From Taenia hydatigena (lineage: Eukaryota > Platyhelminthes > Cestoda > Cyclophyllidea > Taeniidae), in the NCBI GenBank assembly GCA_036345935.2, contig JADWOT020001471.1, forward strand, positions 1 to 64,000: a stretch of 64,000 nucleotides of DNA. Reading direction: 5' to 3'. This document shows positions 47,812 to 60,509 of the stretch, piece by piece. The notes under the pieces are model-generated. The model made no database searches. It saw only the letters and a program-made list of their open reading frames with translations, and was not told where the DNA came from. A program made the position numbers and the translations under genes. Numbering within the stretch: position 1 is the stretch's first letter; every line of letters starts with the position of its first letter.

Positions 47812-50800
47812 CTACAATTGCGTAAGCAATTAATAATCTTCACCCTAACTGTGAAATGTTAGGCAATGCAATTTATTAATGACAGTTTTACCAAGATCCG
47901 ATGAAGGTAAGGGGAAGAACAGGCGACAAATAATGATGGAGAACTCATTGTGAAAAGTTCTCTAAGTCTACACTGTTCAACTCAAAACACACTCGCCATT
48001 GTAAGGCACCTCTGAGTGACCGTAGCATATAGCATGCAAGAGAATGAAGCCCATTTACTCGCGGAAAATGACTTAAATTATTTTTCTTTTAACGCATTTT
48101 AGCACAATTCAGCCTACTGCCATCATCAATCGAATTGCTAAATTAAGTAAAGTTGTTTTGAATCATAAATGCATTTAATTGCCAAAAGGAATCTTCAAAA
48201 CCTACTTTATGTCTCAAAATTAGCTGATTTGCTGGCAGCAGAGAGAGATAAAAACTAAACATATTCTTTACACTAAAATCTTTGGCAGGTTAGTAATCGG
48301 TGGCAATTTTCCAGATTGCATCCTTGTTGAACGGTACCAAAAGATGGACCTCAGAAATATTCACACAATTTTTAGCACCTCGAATGAACTAAATTTAAAC
48401 ACCTGCTCTGCTAAATGAAAACATAGACTACCTAGTTTGTGTCTTAAATTGAAGCGTTCAGTGCTCATTTTTGCAAGAACACAATGGAAGTTTCAAGTCG
48501 CGGTTGTATCCACAAGGCAAAATGAGTGATTGAGGTGCCACCTCCGTCAGCATAGTAGAAGTTATGAAGCAGACAAATGATCTACCTTGGACAATAAAGT
48601 TGCTCTGTCCAAAGGCAAATACGGCCAAAACGTCTCTGCCAATGCATTAAAACAGACAAAGAGAGCATTTTTTAGTCTCTATTGTTATTTTTATGTTGCT
48701 GAAGTTAAGAAAGCAGCAATCGTTAGTTTCTTCTGCATAAAGCTTGCAGATTGCTGTCTCCGGGCAGTACCAGAATTCATTTAAAGTTATTAAAAGCCCA
48801 TGGTAAGGGAGCAGTGTAATTACGCAAAATACTAATTCATATTTTAAGCTTCACAAGAGCCGTGTGATTTGCACTACGTTAAAGCTATAAGCTTCGCGTC
48901 AATTTTTATTCGCATGAAATTTGTCGACACCATTGACAATAAGTTAACAATGCCTAGTAGTTTTGATTGCACATGCAAAAATTTACTCTAGAGGTATTTA
49001 GTTTGAACAACAACCTTATGTTTTTTTTATCAAATTCGTCTCGGCATCTCGTTTCGGATTATGTGTATAGGTGATTCCAGTTTGTTGATTTTTGATTGCT
49101 TCAAGAGTTCAGTTTTGATTTATTTCCTGGTCGCAATTATTAATGGCGTATTCAGAGTTTACTACCTCGTATTTGGCTAATAATTGCGCAGTTTTGCTTT
49201 AGCGTTCCCGTACTGATGGGGTTCTTGTGTCGTTTAATTTACTGGATCATCCCTTATTCCTTGAGTTATTCCATTTGTTCTCCTATTGCCGTTGCTGGAT
49301 TATGCTTGACAACTCCGTTCTCTTGGTTGACCCATTGTCGGAAAGTGACCACTGAAAAGTATATTACTGCATTCCTTTTTCTAGTTTCTATGTTATGTAC
49401 CCAGGATTTTACAATGGAACATCGCATTCCTTGATACTCGGATAACGAAGTTTGAAAATACTTTAATGGCACTTCTCGTAGTAAGCTGCTAAAAAAAGAG
49501 CAAATTTGCCAGCGAATGATATGATTTTTCTATTTAAATTGGGGAAAACATCAGCGGTGCTGTTGCTTTTTCATACAAAGTTTTGTTAGACTCCCGGTAC
49601 AAAATGAGCCCTCGTGAAGGGCATACCGATTGCCTCTTCCCTGTGTGGAGTGACCAATGACTTGCATAGTTTCACACGGTAGAAGTTATTAAGGCTATTA
49701 AGCACGTGTTAGTGAACGTGAGACATTTTTGCCCAGAAGATTGATCTCTAATTAGAGGTTAAAACGCTTTCTGTGAGTTTATTTCAGCACCGCCTAAATT
49801 TGACTAACTAATTGTAGGGTATTCGCCAAAACTGAATGTAGTAAAATGTTGCATGTATCAGTGTCATGTAGAAACAAAGGCCGTTAGAACAAAATAAAGA
49901 CCGAATATTTGTAAACCATTCCTATACGCATTTCGACGCTAAAGCCTGGAGGTAGTGAGAAAAGATAAGACTGGACATCCCCCACAGTGAGCAAGAATAA
50001 ACATTAGCTAATTAATTAGCTACACCTTTTGCGTAAACCTTATGCTAGTAAAGAACATGCTCCTGTAGGACAGACCCATACTTTAAAAATTCATTGATAT
50101 TATAATAGGAAGTAAATACAGACCAGAGGATTCGAAGAGAAGGGAGAAAGGTCGCTGCTCCTATTTCCAGTTGATGACAACGGCTTTTTGATTTACCCAC
50201 CACAAGTCCAACTCCGAACTGCCGTGAAGAGGAATGTTCTGCAAGCTAATGGTACAGTAGTTATTAGTCAACCGAAATTTCTTAGGTCAAGAGAAATGAC
50301 ATCTCTACTGTTTTCTTTTCCAGGGTTATTGTCCACTCTTTAATCAGAAGCAAGTTATACAAGCTATAATTTTAATTTGCCAGCAGTTCATCTGATCAGT
50401 TAAATTAAATTAGACCTGCAGCTACTTATATTTAAATTAAGAGTTTGTGGAGTACCAGTCATTGTGCTACATTCCGTTTCTTCGATTCGTGTATTGTGCA
50501 AATGAGGTCGCATTCAGAGCACGTGTTAAGGAATGCTGCCATTTTAATGACAGTACCCACTTACCAATATGGACACCTCAGCGAATAAGGACATCTGCTT
50601 GTGGCAATGCGAGGTCGCCGTTACCTCACTATCTAGGCATGGAACTCGCCCTGAGTCAAGCCCTCACCTGCGTTAGCACTATTTGGTCTTTATGCTATAT
50701 TTACGCTTTAGCCTATGAACGCGCAATAAATTCAGAAGAATAATATGATGAAAAAGGAAGGCACATACTGCTAAAATGAACCAGGACTGAGATACGATAG

Positions 50801-51379
50801 CATATTTAGTAATGTTCCATACAGTGGCCGGTGTTGAATGGTATTGGTGAGCAAGTCTCGCGTCATCACGATTGAATTCTTCCCCATCATCCAGCGTGGA
50901 GCTTGATCAGTGGAACATGTTGGGGGTCTATGGTGGTGCCATGCTTATTGTTTAGAGAAACAGGATTAACTTAATTCGAGACATGGCATTAGGGTGTATT
51001 TGGTTCCCTGCCTCTTCAATTTGGCCAGATAATTGGCTCCATAGTGTGTGGTGATGAGAACCAAAGTAAACATTCGGTTTCGATTCCGGTGTTATTTTGA
51101 CGAGAAAATAAAATGTTGTCTTAAATTCTACTACGCCTCATTGCGCTCCGTCTTGGAAACGAAGGAGTTATGTCTTTCCAGCTTCTCGACAAACGTAGCT
51201 AATTTTGTTATGGCATTGGCTAGCTGCTGTTAAAAGCATGTGCCTTGCCCAGGGAGAAATCAAATGCTTACATAAAAAAAACTCATTTGACATTGCGGTA
51301 AGGAAATAAGGCACAGATTCATTGTTTCGACATTTTCAAGTCCAAATTATTTCGCATCTTTTCTCACATCTACGCTGAG
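47812..51379. other. No recognised gene
   Basis: Holds the minus frame 49266-49472 noted above, a plus frame 48587-48784 and a plus frame 50447-50743 (98 residues). None has a motif or splice partner. At 50005-50022 there is an 18-base perfect palindrome. Confidence 0.35.
50005..50022. repeat. 18-base perfect palindrome
   Basis: TAGCTAATTAATTAGCTA is identical to its reverse complement. The core TAATTAATTA is also what homeodomain proteins bind (TAAT sites in both directions), but in AT-rich DNA this may be chance. Confidence 0.6.
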
Positions 51380-51601
51380 GTGATTTTTGGGATTATGCCA
51401 CCACTCGTTGCACCAAAACCGGTCCGCCGCCATCGCAGGAGTCAAAATCCTTCTTTTTCTCACCGAAGTCAGCATGCGATTTTTCATTTTCACTTGTCAT
51501 TGAAACCGGAACTTCATTCATCGACTGCAGCACGGGAAAGGAGGTCCTACGAAGCGCCATCTGATAAGCGGACCCTCACGTTCGACCGCTGCAATGACTA
51601 A
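51380..51601 (+). CDS. Basic open frame, unrecognised (candidate)
   Basis: A plus frame reads MPPLVAPKPVRRHRRSQNPS and continues Arg/Ser/His-rich (LKPELHSSTAARERRSYEAP) to a TAA. The local base composition is more GC-rich than its surroundings. This looks like a disordered, basic C-terminal exon. There is no domain, no clear acceptor and no neighbour to join. Confidence is low. Confidence 0.22.
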   Translation: MIFGIMPPLVAPKPVRRHRRSQNPSFSHRSQHAIFHFHLSLKPELHSSTAARERRSYEAPSDKRTLTFDRCND

Positions 51602-52446
51602 AATTCACAGTTTTGAGCTCAGTGCTGTGCTGGAGAATATTTCGACAGCACTAAAGTAACGAACCCATCAATTTGATATGCAATTTTTGTCCATAAATAG
51701 AAAACTGGTAGCCAACATAAACAATCCGACCCTCCACCTTCAACTCTTAACTAAATGACCAAACAGAATTCGAGTATTTCATCACCAAGATTACACAAAC
51801 CATGGATTCAACAAGCCTCGAAAGGCACTAGCCACACTTTCGAGTCAATAGATATGTTTGATTGTGTGTATGCATGAAATGCATCGAAAATTCTAACAGT
51901 AGATACTCACATACCTGCAATTTATCAGGGTAAATGGCAACCCATGCACAACCACGACCAGACAAAAGTCCAAACTTTCATATGTACCGCTAAATACACG
52001 AAAAAGCCTTTGGGTACTGATAAAGCAAAGCAATATTCACAGCACTCACTTTCAAATTTGGAGACCACATCATGGGAATTTTTAACATGCGGAATAAAAA
52101 CAAATATAAACTTGTTCGGCGAATACAATATTTTGCAAGACATGTGTTCTGATGCTTTTTAGAACATAGACCGGTTAATAATAAGTCAAAATTTAGAATT
52201 TTTGCCATGGTTTTGAAAATTTTTGCATGCGAAATTTATTGCATTGTCCTTAATCTTCCTTTGGGTCCCACTAGTCGAAATTGATGTAATAGTTTATTAC
52301 TAACATTTTTTTAAATGCACTTTTTAGACCGGAGGCAAGAGCGTATCTTTAATCTTTTGGTGTTGACTGAGGCTATCCCACCACCCCACTTTTGTGTGCC
52401 ACCGATCCAACCTTTTGTCTAAGGCAGTAAAGATGCCTCAGAGCAT
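51602..52446. other. No supported gene
   Basis: Short frames overlap on both strands at 51925-52208 and look like mutual shadows in AT-rich sequence. Confidence 0.45.
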
Positions 52447-52680
52447 TTATGCAATGCTTATATCCTTCAAATGTGCTTTGTAGGCCAGAGGTGGAAGAAT
52501 AATTTTAACCTCGTCGTAGAGTAGCGTGGTTGCCCCCTGGAGGCAAATGTATCCTTGGCATAGACTTCCCGATATTGTTACTCTATAAGTGCCCTCAACA
52601 TATGATAATAGTAAGAGCGGAATGATGGAAGGGAAGGAAAGGGAAGAACTATCTAATTTCAACATTTTAATGTTCGGCAT
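52447..52680 (-). CDS. Unrecognised open frame (candidate)
   Basis: A minus frame of 77 codons contains a beta-rich stretch (YVEGTYRVTISGSLCQGYIC then LQGATTLLYDEVKIILPPLA) before a stop. The composition is protein-like, but the plus strand is open over part of it (52589-52774), and no splice partner or family was identified. Confidence 0.22.
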   Translation of the reverse strand: MPNIKMLKLDSSSLSFPSIIPLLLLSYVEGTYRVTISGSLCQGYICLQGATTLLYDEVKIILPPLAYKAHLKDISIA

Positions 52681-54171
52681 AGTCGCAGGGATGGAAGAGC
52701 TAGTAGAGAGGTCCCTGCACGAACTGCCGAAATATTGTCTGTGGACAGCAAATGGCTTGACCAGCTGTTTGTAATTTAATCAAACACATTGTCACTAGGT
52801 TCTGACATTTTATTAAAAAATATTTAGCACAAAATTTGCACTTCTGATTTTGTCTGGTCCTTAGACTCAACCGCGATCACTTGGGTGGTTATTGTACCTT
52901 CGTTGAGTGGAGTGGCCTTTTGGGCCATGCTAGCAACTGAAAAGTACAGTGCAGATTTGCAACTTAAGATAACCAAACAAAGCGGCAAACACATAACATC
53001 TTACAAGGACAGAGAGTTAAAGCTGAATGTCGGCTAAATCTTCACCTCCAATATGCTGATTACATTACTTCCAGATGCGGCTGAGCAGAATTCTGGAGAA
53101 TAAACTTTGCCAAAATAACGTGACTTGGATGCAATCACATCTCAACCATCCGATATAAAAGGCGAACACGTCATGTTGATTGCTTGCTTTTCAGATGCCA
53201 ATTATCCACTCGCTTAAACTAATGCAATCCGCTTTTCTTCGTCGACATGCCAATAATGACACAGTGATCGTGTTATTACCATTGGGCCAGCAAAACATGC
53301 TCAATTCGCAAGTGTAGCGACTGAATACGAAAATTGGCTTACGAAAACCCTCGTAGGGTTCTGACTGCAAGCACCTTTAGGCATACATCAGTCAAAATAC
53401 GGAATAGAACCCATTCAGAAGATCCATAAATGGGGATTAAAAGAAGGCGCAACCTACTGGCGTAGGACGTTTTCTCCAACCCAGTGCCACCGAATCAATA
53501 TTCACACTCTTTGGGTGAGCGAATTTGACAGAACTCACGACTGGAGTATAACTCAACTCAGTGGGATGAGCAGACATCACTTCAGTAATTTTGCCCTGGC
53601 GGAATAGGCGTTTACATCTGCATTAAGTTCAGCTATAAAAAACTCATAAATTGCAGAACAACCGTCTCAATCATCCACCGTAGGGTGCCATGTTGCCTAA
53701 TTGAAGCTTAAATTGAGTAAAATTTAAGGTAATATTTGAGGGAGCGAAATGAAGCCGGTTGTTTACTGACGGTTCCAAACATCACCCATTCAGGGATTCG
53801 GACGCAATCTTGCACCTCCCTTGCACCTTATGAACATGCCCTAAAGTAGTTTGGCATGATGACTTGTCAAGAAGGATTTGTAATGACTTGCTTCTTGCAT
53901 TTGCATTGGTAATGGAGCGAGCTTAGCACTCCATCCATATTGAACCTCTCAAACTTTCTCACTTAACTTTGCTCTAGTCACGGCTGCAAATTTCTCGTTT
54001 ATACTGGAGTGGAATTTAAAATAGCTTCCTCTAATTTCAGCACAAAGTGTGAATTATAGCAGGCTGGTAAAATTGAAGACAGAGAATCAAACAGCGCCGA
54101 ACACTGTTGAATTCATAAGCCATTAACTTCTGCAGCAGAAATTGGTTGCATTTTGATGATATGCAACACAA
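52681..54171. other. No supported gene
   Basis: Stop-dense on both strands. The block accgtagggt occurs near 53680 and again at 54650, too short to call a repeat. Confidence 0.5.
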
Positions 54172-54438
54172 ATGGCGGCATTGGAAGTAGCTATTCCAGT
54201 CCTTAGTAAATCACTGCAAGCATCTGTTCAATCGTATGGTTACCAGAAGTGCAACAAAGGACTCTGCGCAAAAATCAACCTACTGGCTGTTCCATTCACG
54301 ACAATAAAGGCGCCCGAGGGCATCAAATATCTCCACATCAGGGGTAGTCGCATGGACTTGTTTGTGCTTGGGATTGGTAAGTTAAAAGGGGTTGCGGAAT
54401 CGGTTGATGACACCACGAAAGGGATTTGCATACGGTGA
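54172..54438 (+). CDS. Unrecognised 88-residue open frame (candidate)
   Basis: ATG-to-TGA frame reading MAALEVAIPVLSKSLQASVQ, then SYGYQKCNKGLCAKINLLAV, later PEGIKYLHIRGSRMDLFVLG and VAESVDDTTKGICIR. Mixed, globular-type composition with three Cys. No homologue is recognised and there is no upstream exon. The minus strand is open over 54240-54443. It may be a small intronless gene or a chance frame. Confidence 0.27.
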   Translation: MAALEVAIPVLSKSLQASVQSYGYQKCNKGLCAKINLLAVPFTTIKAPEGIKYLHIRGSRMDLFVLGIGKLKGVAESVDDTTKGICIR

Positions 54439-55924
54439 GGCAAGTCTCACTAGGAAGTAGTGGAAGAGTATGGTCATAATGGCGGGGGGTGCCGCGATGC
54501 CAGAAGTTATCGATGAAGCACGAAGCTGTAAAAGTGTTTGGTTCTTACTGCCTAAAGAACGAAATGACTAATTTAATGGATTGGCAGACAAACATAATGC
54601 CCGAATCTATTTATTGTGTCCGACTTGACGCATAATTTGGCGAGACTTCAACCGTAGGGTTGGAAGAGGATGGGATTGGCAATGCATAAGCTGCAGAAGA
54701 TAGCATTGAATTGCTTGATTAGGAAAAGTTGAAGAGAAAAGATGTTTTGGATGGGTGCAAGAGCTCTTCATGATGCATGCAATTGGATGGACCTACTTTC
54801 GATTGACTCAAGGCAGCATAAGTGCTGATAAGGTGCAGGCAGCAATTGACGTATTGGCCACTTTAGTCGATTTTGATCCATCAAATACCAGTCCAGTCTG
54901 AATCCACTAAGACAGAATTTCGATTATGATAGGTATGCATTAGGAACAGGTAGTGAATTCCAGGTAACTTTATTGCATTTGTTTTGTAACTCTACAGAAG
55001 TTGACATCGTCAATATTTGGTCCTGTATCATTACAATGGATGCGCTACTTAAATTTAAAGCACTGGCACCTTATTTTATACGTGCAGAGGAAGCCTTTTT
55101 GTGACATAATTACACCTCTACTTTGCTTTCACACGTTTGAAAGAAAAGCCAAAGTGATGCTTTTAGTTTGCATCAGCATACATCTCAACATGTAGACATC
55201 TAAAATTGGATTTGCCGCCGGACCGCACCAATTGCGCAGCGTTGCAGCCAAGTATAATGCCACCTATGTCTCTCATTAACGGTTCTTTGACTAGACCTCC
55301 CCAAGTTGGCGTGATACAGGTTTTCGGTCTGTAGGACTTTGCTTCAAGAGTGTGGATAAGCCGCACTCAAGGGTATCCTTGTGGTCATCAGAAAAAGGTC
55401 GAAAATGCATCAACGTAATAGCAGCGCTCTTAGTTATTCTTATCAACAAATGCTCATTTGTCATCTGCCAATTAGCACATAAGCAAAATGTGTCATGGAC
55501 GATTCGAGCCTACCATGGGTGATGTTTTACAGCTCGCGCATTCTCCCCTTTAATTGTGTTCAGCGGTTAGCTTCAAGTCATTTTCCAAGTTGCACCTTTA
55601 TGGCTGATTCAAAATATCTGCTTTTCTTCATAAGTTTGTCCGATGCGGCAATCACCAAAGCGCGCAGACACATCCGCAGTCAAACATGGTCAGGCTGTAA
55701 GAGGGCCTTCAGGATGGAGGCAATTCACATTTAACGTGTATGGGCCCATTGTTAGAGCTCTATTGGAATCACTCTTGTGAAAGTTCACACCTTGCAAATC
55801 ATTTGTCGAGACTTCGATGTTCTACTGCACTCTGATTCGCAAGGTGTGATGCATCTCAAGAATAAATCCAATGGAGCTCATACTATGAGTATATACACGT
55901 CAATTCTAATCGCCTTCATTTCGT
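54439..55924. other. No recognised gene
   Basis: Frames 55001-55195 and 55495-55734 on the plus strand and 55163-55366 on the minus strand are open without support. Nothing else was seen. Confidence 0.45.
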
Positions 55925-56035
55925 AGACTTTTTCTGTGATGTGGTGGAATAAAATTCAGCGAACGGAGGGGTCAGGGCTACTGGCATGGCCCGGCGGCCA
56001 CCCATCTGGCTAGGCCGATACGTCTTGAAACATAC
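55925..56035. repeat. Interspersed element, copy 4 (core only)
   Basis: Keeps the core ctactggcatggcccggcgg then ccacccatctggctaggccg and atacg, matching ctgctggcatggcctggagg and ctagggcaatacg of copy 1. The outer parts are degraded. A minus frame running through it (55916-56278) is incidental. Confidence 0.6.
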
Positions 56036-56590
56036 CTCTTGGGTGAGCGGCAGGAACACAACGTAAATCCTCCGACACCGGCAAACGCCATCCCACAGCT
56101 GCCTATTAATGCACTCTCTATTAACGCTTTGTCGAAAACAATAAAAATGTCTCAAAACAAACAGCCTTTTAGTATTTGGCGTAGTCGAAGGGACGGAGAG
56201 AAGAATGAAGAAATCTCCACAAATGCTACCTGTGTAAATAACGAAGAGGGGATCTGGAACGCTGTTAGCATGAACCACGGAAGCATAGCCTACGGGTCAA
56301 TGAGCTGGGCTGATTATATTTGAAGCGAACATCCTGCCACCACAGTTTAATCCAGTAGTAAAAATATTTTGATTTCCTAGTTCCTATTCTTTATGTCGTT
56401 TCCATTTCGATATTGTTATCTGACTCGAGATGCCAAAAAGGTAGAGTAGGAGGCACTACAGCTCCTTGATCGCGACTTCTGCAATCGTAAAAATCAGATA
56501 TGCCATCTGATTCGTTACTTGTCGCTTGTGTCGCGTCGTCCTGATTGACGGGGACAATTTGCCTCAACCAGACGTGAGAGTATTTGCCGA
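56036..56590. other. No supported gene; minus frames run through repeats
   Basis: Plus frame 56039-56323 and minus frames 55916-56278 and 56391-56750 are open but cross the interspersed element or the G/A-rich repeat and have no recognised motif. Confidence 0.4.
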
Positions 56591-57140
56591 TTTTGTGTGC
56601 CGTGTCCACTTCATTCTGAAGAAGGAAAGGAAGTAGGGGAGCCAGAGGAGGGAAAAGGCGATTAATTGAAGTGAAAGCGATTTGGTAGGCATGTTGGCGG
56701 AGGGTGGCGTTGAGATTAAATGAACGGCTGGCTAAACAACAAACGAACAATTAAAGGGTAGAACTACCTAATTGGTCGTCTAGAAGGATGAGTTAGGAGG
56801 CTAGGGTAAAACAAGTGCGCCTTCGCACCCGCATACACTCAAGCGCACACACACGCACACGCTTCTACCTGTTTTGCGCGACATTAATTAAGGCAACTCC
56901 TCAACAGGGCAGAAATGAAAGTGCGCAATGGCACATACAAACTTGGGCGAACAGACAGATAGGTGCAGATACATAGGGGAGGAGGGAGAATGTGCTCAAG
57001 GGCTGGAAGCTTGCATTCTTACCCATTATTGTAGAACACCAGATAGAGATATTCTCTACCAAAGGGAAAAGAATTAGGCAGTGATATAAGCAGGTGAGTT
57101 TGACCAGTTTACAAATCGCAAAGTGGGAGCGATACGCTCA
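56591..57140. repeat. G/A-rich repeat, copy 1 (partner at 63835), with CA patch
   Basis: From about 56605 to 56750: gaagaaggaaaggaagtagg, ggagccagaggagggaaaag, gcgattaa, then ggcatgttggcggagggtgg and gagattaaatgaacggctggc. This aligns with 63855-64000 (aaaagaggaagtagaggagt, cacaagaagggaaatgcgattaa, attggcggaaggtggagtat). A CA-dinucleotide patch lies at about 56846-56862. G/A-rich sequence continues toward 57.2 kb. Confidence 0.6.
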
Positions 57141-57306
57141 CCTTCGCTCTCGAAGAGGTGAGTGGAGGAAGGGAGGCGGCGTGGTGCAGGACAAAAGAGG
57201 GACAGAAGGAAAGAAATCGTAGACAAGATAAAGATTTGGGTAGAGTGTGATTTTGTCAGATCCAATATACTCTATGCAAGCCTCATCTAGGTTATGAATC
57301 TTTGCT

Positions 57307-58322
57307 TTATTCAACCATGTCATAATCGGGAGTAAGTCCTGTGACGGGATGACGAGGAACTTACAAAGAGAGCGCTAGCAGCCGATGAGGTACGAAGAGA
57401 AGGCAGAGGAGAATTGATGATGATTTTGGAGGAAGGGCAGATGAGAGACGAGTAAGAAGTGCATAAAACCAAGACGTTCCCGAGTCACTAAAGTAAAAAA
57501 AATAAAGATAAGGAACTGAATAGCAAGCAGTATTCACTCCTTTTCCAGTTAAGCTAAATAAGTGGAGCAAATATGGTGGGAGATAATGGTGGAGAGCCCA
57601 TTGAACGTAGGAGGAAGTAAAGGATACCCTCACCGAGGATGCTTTTGAGTGGAGCATGAGGTTGAAGACGTAGACTGGAGAGCTCCTCTACACCCAATTC
57701 AAAGGCGTCATCATACTTAACATCTGCAATAAAGAAGGAAAAGACCTCAGATCGCATGGCATGGAGATGTGTTGATTTTATTAGGCAAGCAAAACTCAAG
57801 CGTTGAAGTTGACTTTAATGGTAACGTGTGAGGCGCCTCTAAGGATGAGGCATACACGATGGATCAGACAGTCCTGTCTACCTTCCTTTTCCTATTTTAT
57901 GCAAGCTTGTTAAAATCCAGCCGAGGTGACTGGTCTGCTCTGTTCCGATCCAGTATAATCTAGTCAGATGTAGTCTAGCCTAGTCTCGCGCACCGTGCTA
58001 CAGTGCTTCCAGAGTGAGATATGGATATTGAGCTGCTTACCTGGTGATTGTAAACGCATGTAGGCAAAAGCTCTCACGTTAGGTTTGGACGATTTGTTTC
58101 CTGTGTCGCCACTGTTCTGCATCTGCACAAGCAACATAAAAAAGGCGCCCGTCAACCAAAGCGATGCATAGAAAGTAAAAAGTAATGAACCAGTTAACAA
58201 AAGTACCTTTCTATGCAGAAGTCTCAACCGGGGAGCTGCAGTGCCTCCCACTCTTCCGCTTTGGAACTTCGGGTTTAACAACGACATCGGAGAGGGAACG
58301 ACATAAGCATTACTTAAATCCC
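57307..58322 (-). CDS. Four-exon protein-coding gene, 3' part, unrecognised product
   Basis: Minus-strand exons are 58322-58207, 58122-58041, 57723-57634 and 57338-57307. Phases agree throughout: entry phase 1, then 0, 1 and 1, ending in TAA. Splice sites are good: acceptors ctcatttccaag, tgttgcttgtgcag, ccttctttattgcag and atcccgtcacag; donors AAG|GTACTT, CAG|GTAAGC and TCG|GTGAGG. The reading starts DLSNAYVVPSPMSLLNPKF, has a basic Arg/Leu segment (PRLRLLHRK), a Gly/Ser/Asn-rich linker (MQNSGDTGNKSSKP), then YMRLQSPDVKYDDAFELG, EELSSLRLQPHAPLKSIL and the acidic end GLTPDYDMVE. About 104 residues are covered. An AATAAA overlaps the stop. No domain is recognised; it looks like the tail of a larger protein. 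The upstream exons above 58.4 kb were not located. There is no sign of decay. Confidence 0.6.
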
Positions 58323-60509
58323 CTTGGAAATGAGACAATCGACAACCAAGTCAAGCAGATACTGTCAGTTAAGGGAATCAATGACTCATCTCGCTAGGAT
58401 TGGTACGAATCTAGCGAATGTGAGTTTGTGATGTGTATCCCAACTTGTTGCCACGCATTATGCAAGGCAATAGCAGTAAATGCATTAGCATGAACATTTA
58501 GCTAAAAGAGACAAAAGAATGATTGACGCAGAGGTGGAGGGATGAGAAGCCGTCAAAATGAAATGAGTGGGGGTGAGGAAGGGGAGGAGAGGATTGGAAA
58601 TAAACTCATGGGATAACTCTACACAGTTCTGTGGCGCGACGTAATTTATTCTTCTTCTTCTTCTATCCCTAAACTATTCACTCACGCACTCATCCATCCA
58701 TGTGACTAAGTAAAATGTGAACAATTTCGAACTTATTAATGGTCCATTCAAAGCGGCCGGTCATAGTTTCTCTTCCCCGTGAGATTTACAACGGGCATCA
58801 AGTAGGGTAAGGGATGAGGGTGGCAGCAAAATGGATCGTGGACAAGATGAGAGAGAAAGAAAAAGCAGATGTGGAAAGAGTAAATTATCTGCATAATGCC
58901 ACTGCTAAAAGAGAAGAAAATGGTTTGGGGAGCATGTACTATGCTCTTAATCCGGCAAGCAAACTATTCTTCTTGAAAATGCACTGCTCGTTTTATCCTA
59001 GCCGAATTTGCTTTCTTTGTACCATATTCTTACACATCTGCATCGTTACTGTTCCAATCTGAACCATTCCAGCTTTGGCATGAGCCCGCATACTTTACCC
59101 TGCTTTCGCATCTTTTATTACCCTACCCTCTCAGTTTTCTTTGCAAATATAGACAATTCACACTTTAGATTTTATAATGAGAAATTCTGCAAAAAAACTA
59201 GTAGAATGAGGTAAGTTGCTGAATCTCATCTCTGAGTGATCGCGATCCATGCCCATAATCTTCCAGCTTTCCTTGCCAAAACAGACATTTTAAAATGAAA
59301 AGTGTCGCAATCTCTTTGAAAAAAAGAACGAGCAGCTAATTCTTGATTCTGGTCAATTCTGGAACGGCATGAATAAGAGTGAAAGGAGCTCTATACACTT
59401 GCCAGTCCTGAATTCGCTGCCCTCACCACACCGGAATTGTGGGATTGCAAAATGAGTACTACCACGAGCAAATGCAGCAGGGAACATGCTATCAAGTCCT
59501 AATACTGATCATTCCTGGAGTGAATTTGCAGATTTATGTGCTATCACAGCTTTCTTTTGCAAAATTGGCTACTCACACACCAAGCATACCAAAAGTGTCA
59601 GATATTATCGCGAGAAACGCCGCAAACAATTACGGAAGGGAGCAATATGCTAAACTTCGTTTTGGATCAACGTAGGATCAAAAGAGATTCAAAAGTGTTA
59701 TGCTCTAGACCCTTGCTAAAAGCGTTTATAGAAAGAAACATGCCCAAAGGAATTCGATTGTTTGAGTGTGTGCATTCGCGCATTATCATTTTTCGCACCA
59801 ACTTAGGCGCTCTTATCATCGACCAAAGCCTGGTTTTCGCAAAAAAAAAAAATACGAAAACTGCTGCAAGTAATTACTAAACGGAATAGGCTGCTGTGCT
59901 TTGAATCTAATTGATTCTTGGCCTAAATAAACAGAATATGGCGCAGTTTTATATGCTTGTGTCATCTCAGCTTTCTTTACTAAAAAGGCTTCCTCAACTA
60001 TCGACGGTGTCCAAATTACATTGTGCAACACGAGGAGCATCATAGCTACCAGGAACGGAAGAAAGAGCTGAGTACGAGAGCAAATAATTGCAGATAACAA
60101 CTAAGCAAATATGTCATAGCTAAGTGCCTATGCTATCTAAGTTTTCGTATCTAAATCATCGGCATTACACTGCGGCCATCCCCAAGCAGCAAATGTCTTA
60201 CAATTGAAGTGCAACTACTTGGAAGGGAAATAACCTAACCTTTGTTGCCGAACCTTGGTTACTTCTAGATTAGAGCAAAAAGTATGACGCAGCTGATATT
60301 TGTACTTTCCGTTATTTTCGTCACATCAAACTCTTTTTACAGCCGCAAGACAAAATGGCGTAGTGTAACAGGATCCTTGCCTTTTTGGTGTTGTAACAAA
60401 CCGTCGGAAAGGGTCTTGTTGGAATCAGTTTCAGATCATGGAAATAAAGGGTTAAGCCAAAGTATTAAATGGCTATTGTTAATTTATGCATGAGAGGTTA
60501 GCTAAGAAA
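58323..60509. other. Probable upstream introns of the minus-strand gene; no exon identified
   Basis: The gene at 57.3-58.3 kb must continue upstream here on the minus strand. A minus frame at 59816-60100 (with IVEEAFLVKKAEMTQAYKTA) is the best candidate but I could not match its phase. Plus frames at 58814-59062, 59439-59675 and 59536-59880 have no motif. A short tandem of ttc units lies near 58650. Confidence 0.3.

Noticed and set aside
49216..49434. Hydrophobic plus frame of 72 codons
   Set aside because: The hydrophobicity comes from T-rich sequence; no splice sites or motif, and the minus strand is open as well.
51068..51086. B-box-like ggtttcgattccgg
   Set aside because: No A box or tRNA fold upstream; it lies within an ordinary open frame.
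55916..56278. 120-codon minus frame
   Set aside because: It runs through a copy of the interspersed element; the matching frames in other copies differ and contain stops or shifts.
57142..57338. Longer minus exon in another frame (LPIMTWLNKAKIHNLDEAC...), with donor AAG|GTGAGC
   Set aside because: The frame is open for 65 codons with good splice ends, but its entry phase does not match the preceding exon, whereas the short frame GLTPDYDMVE-stop does. Kept only as an alternative.
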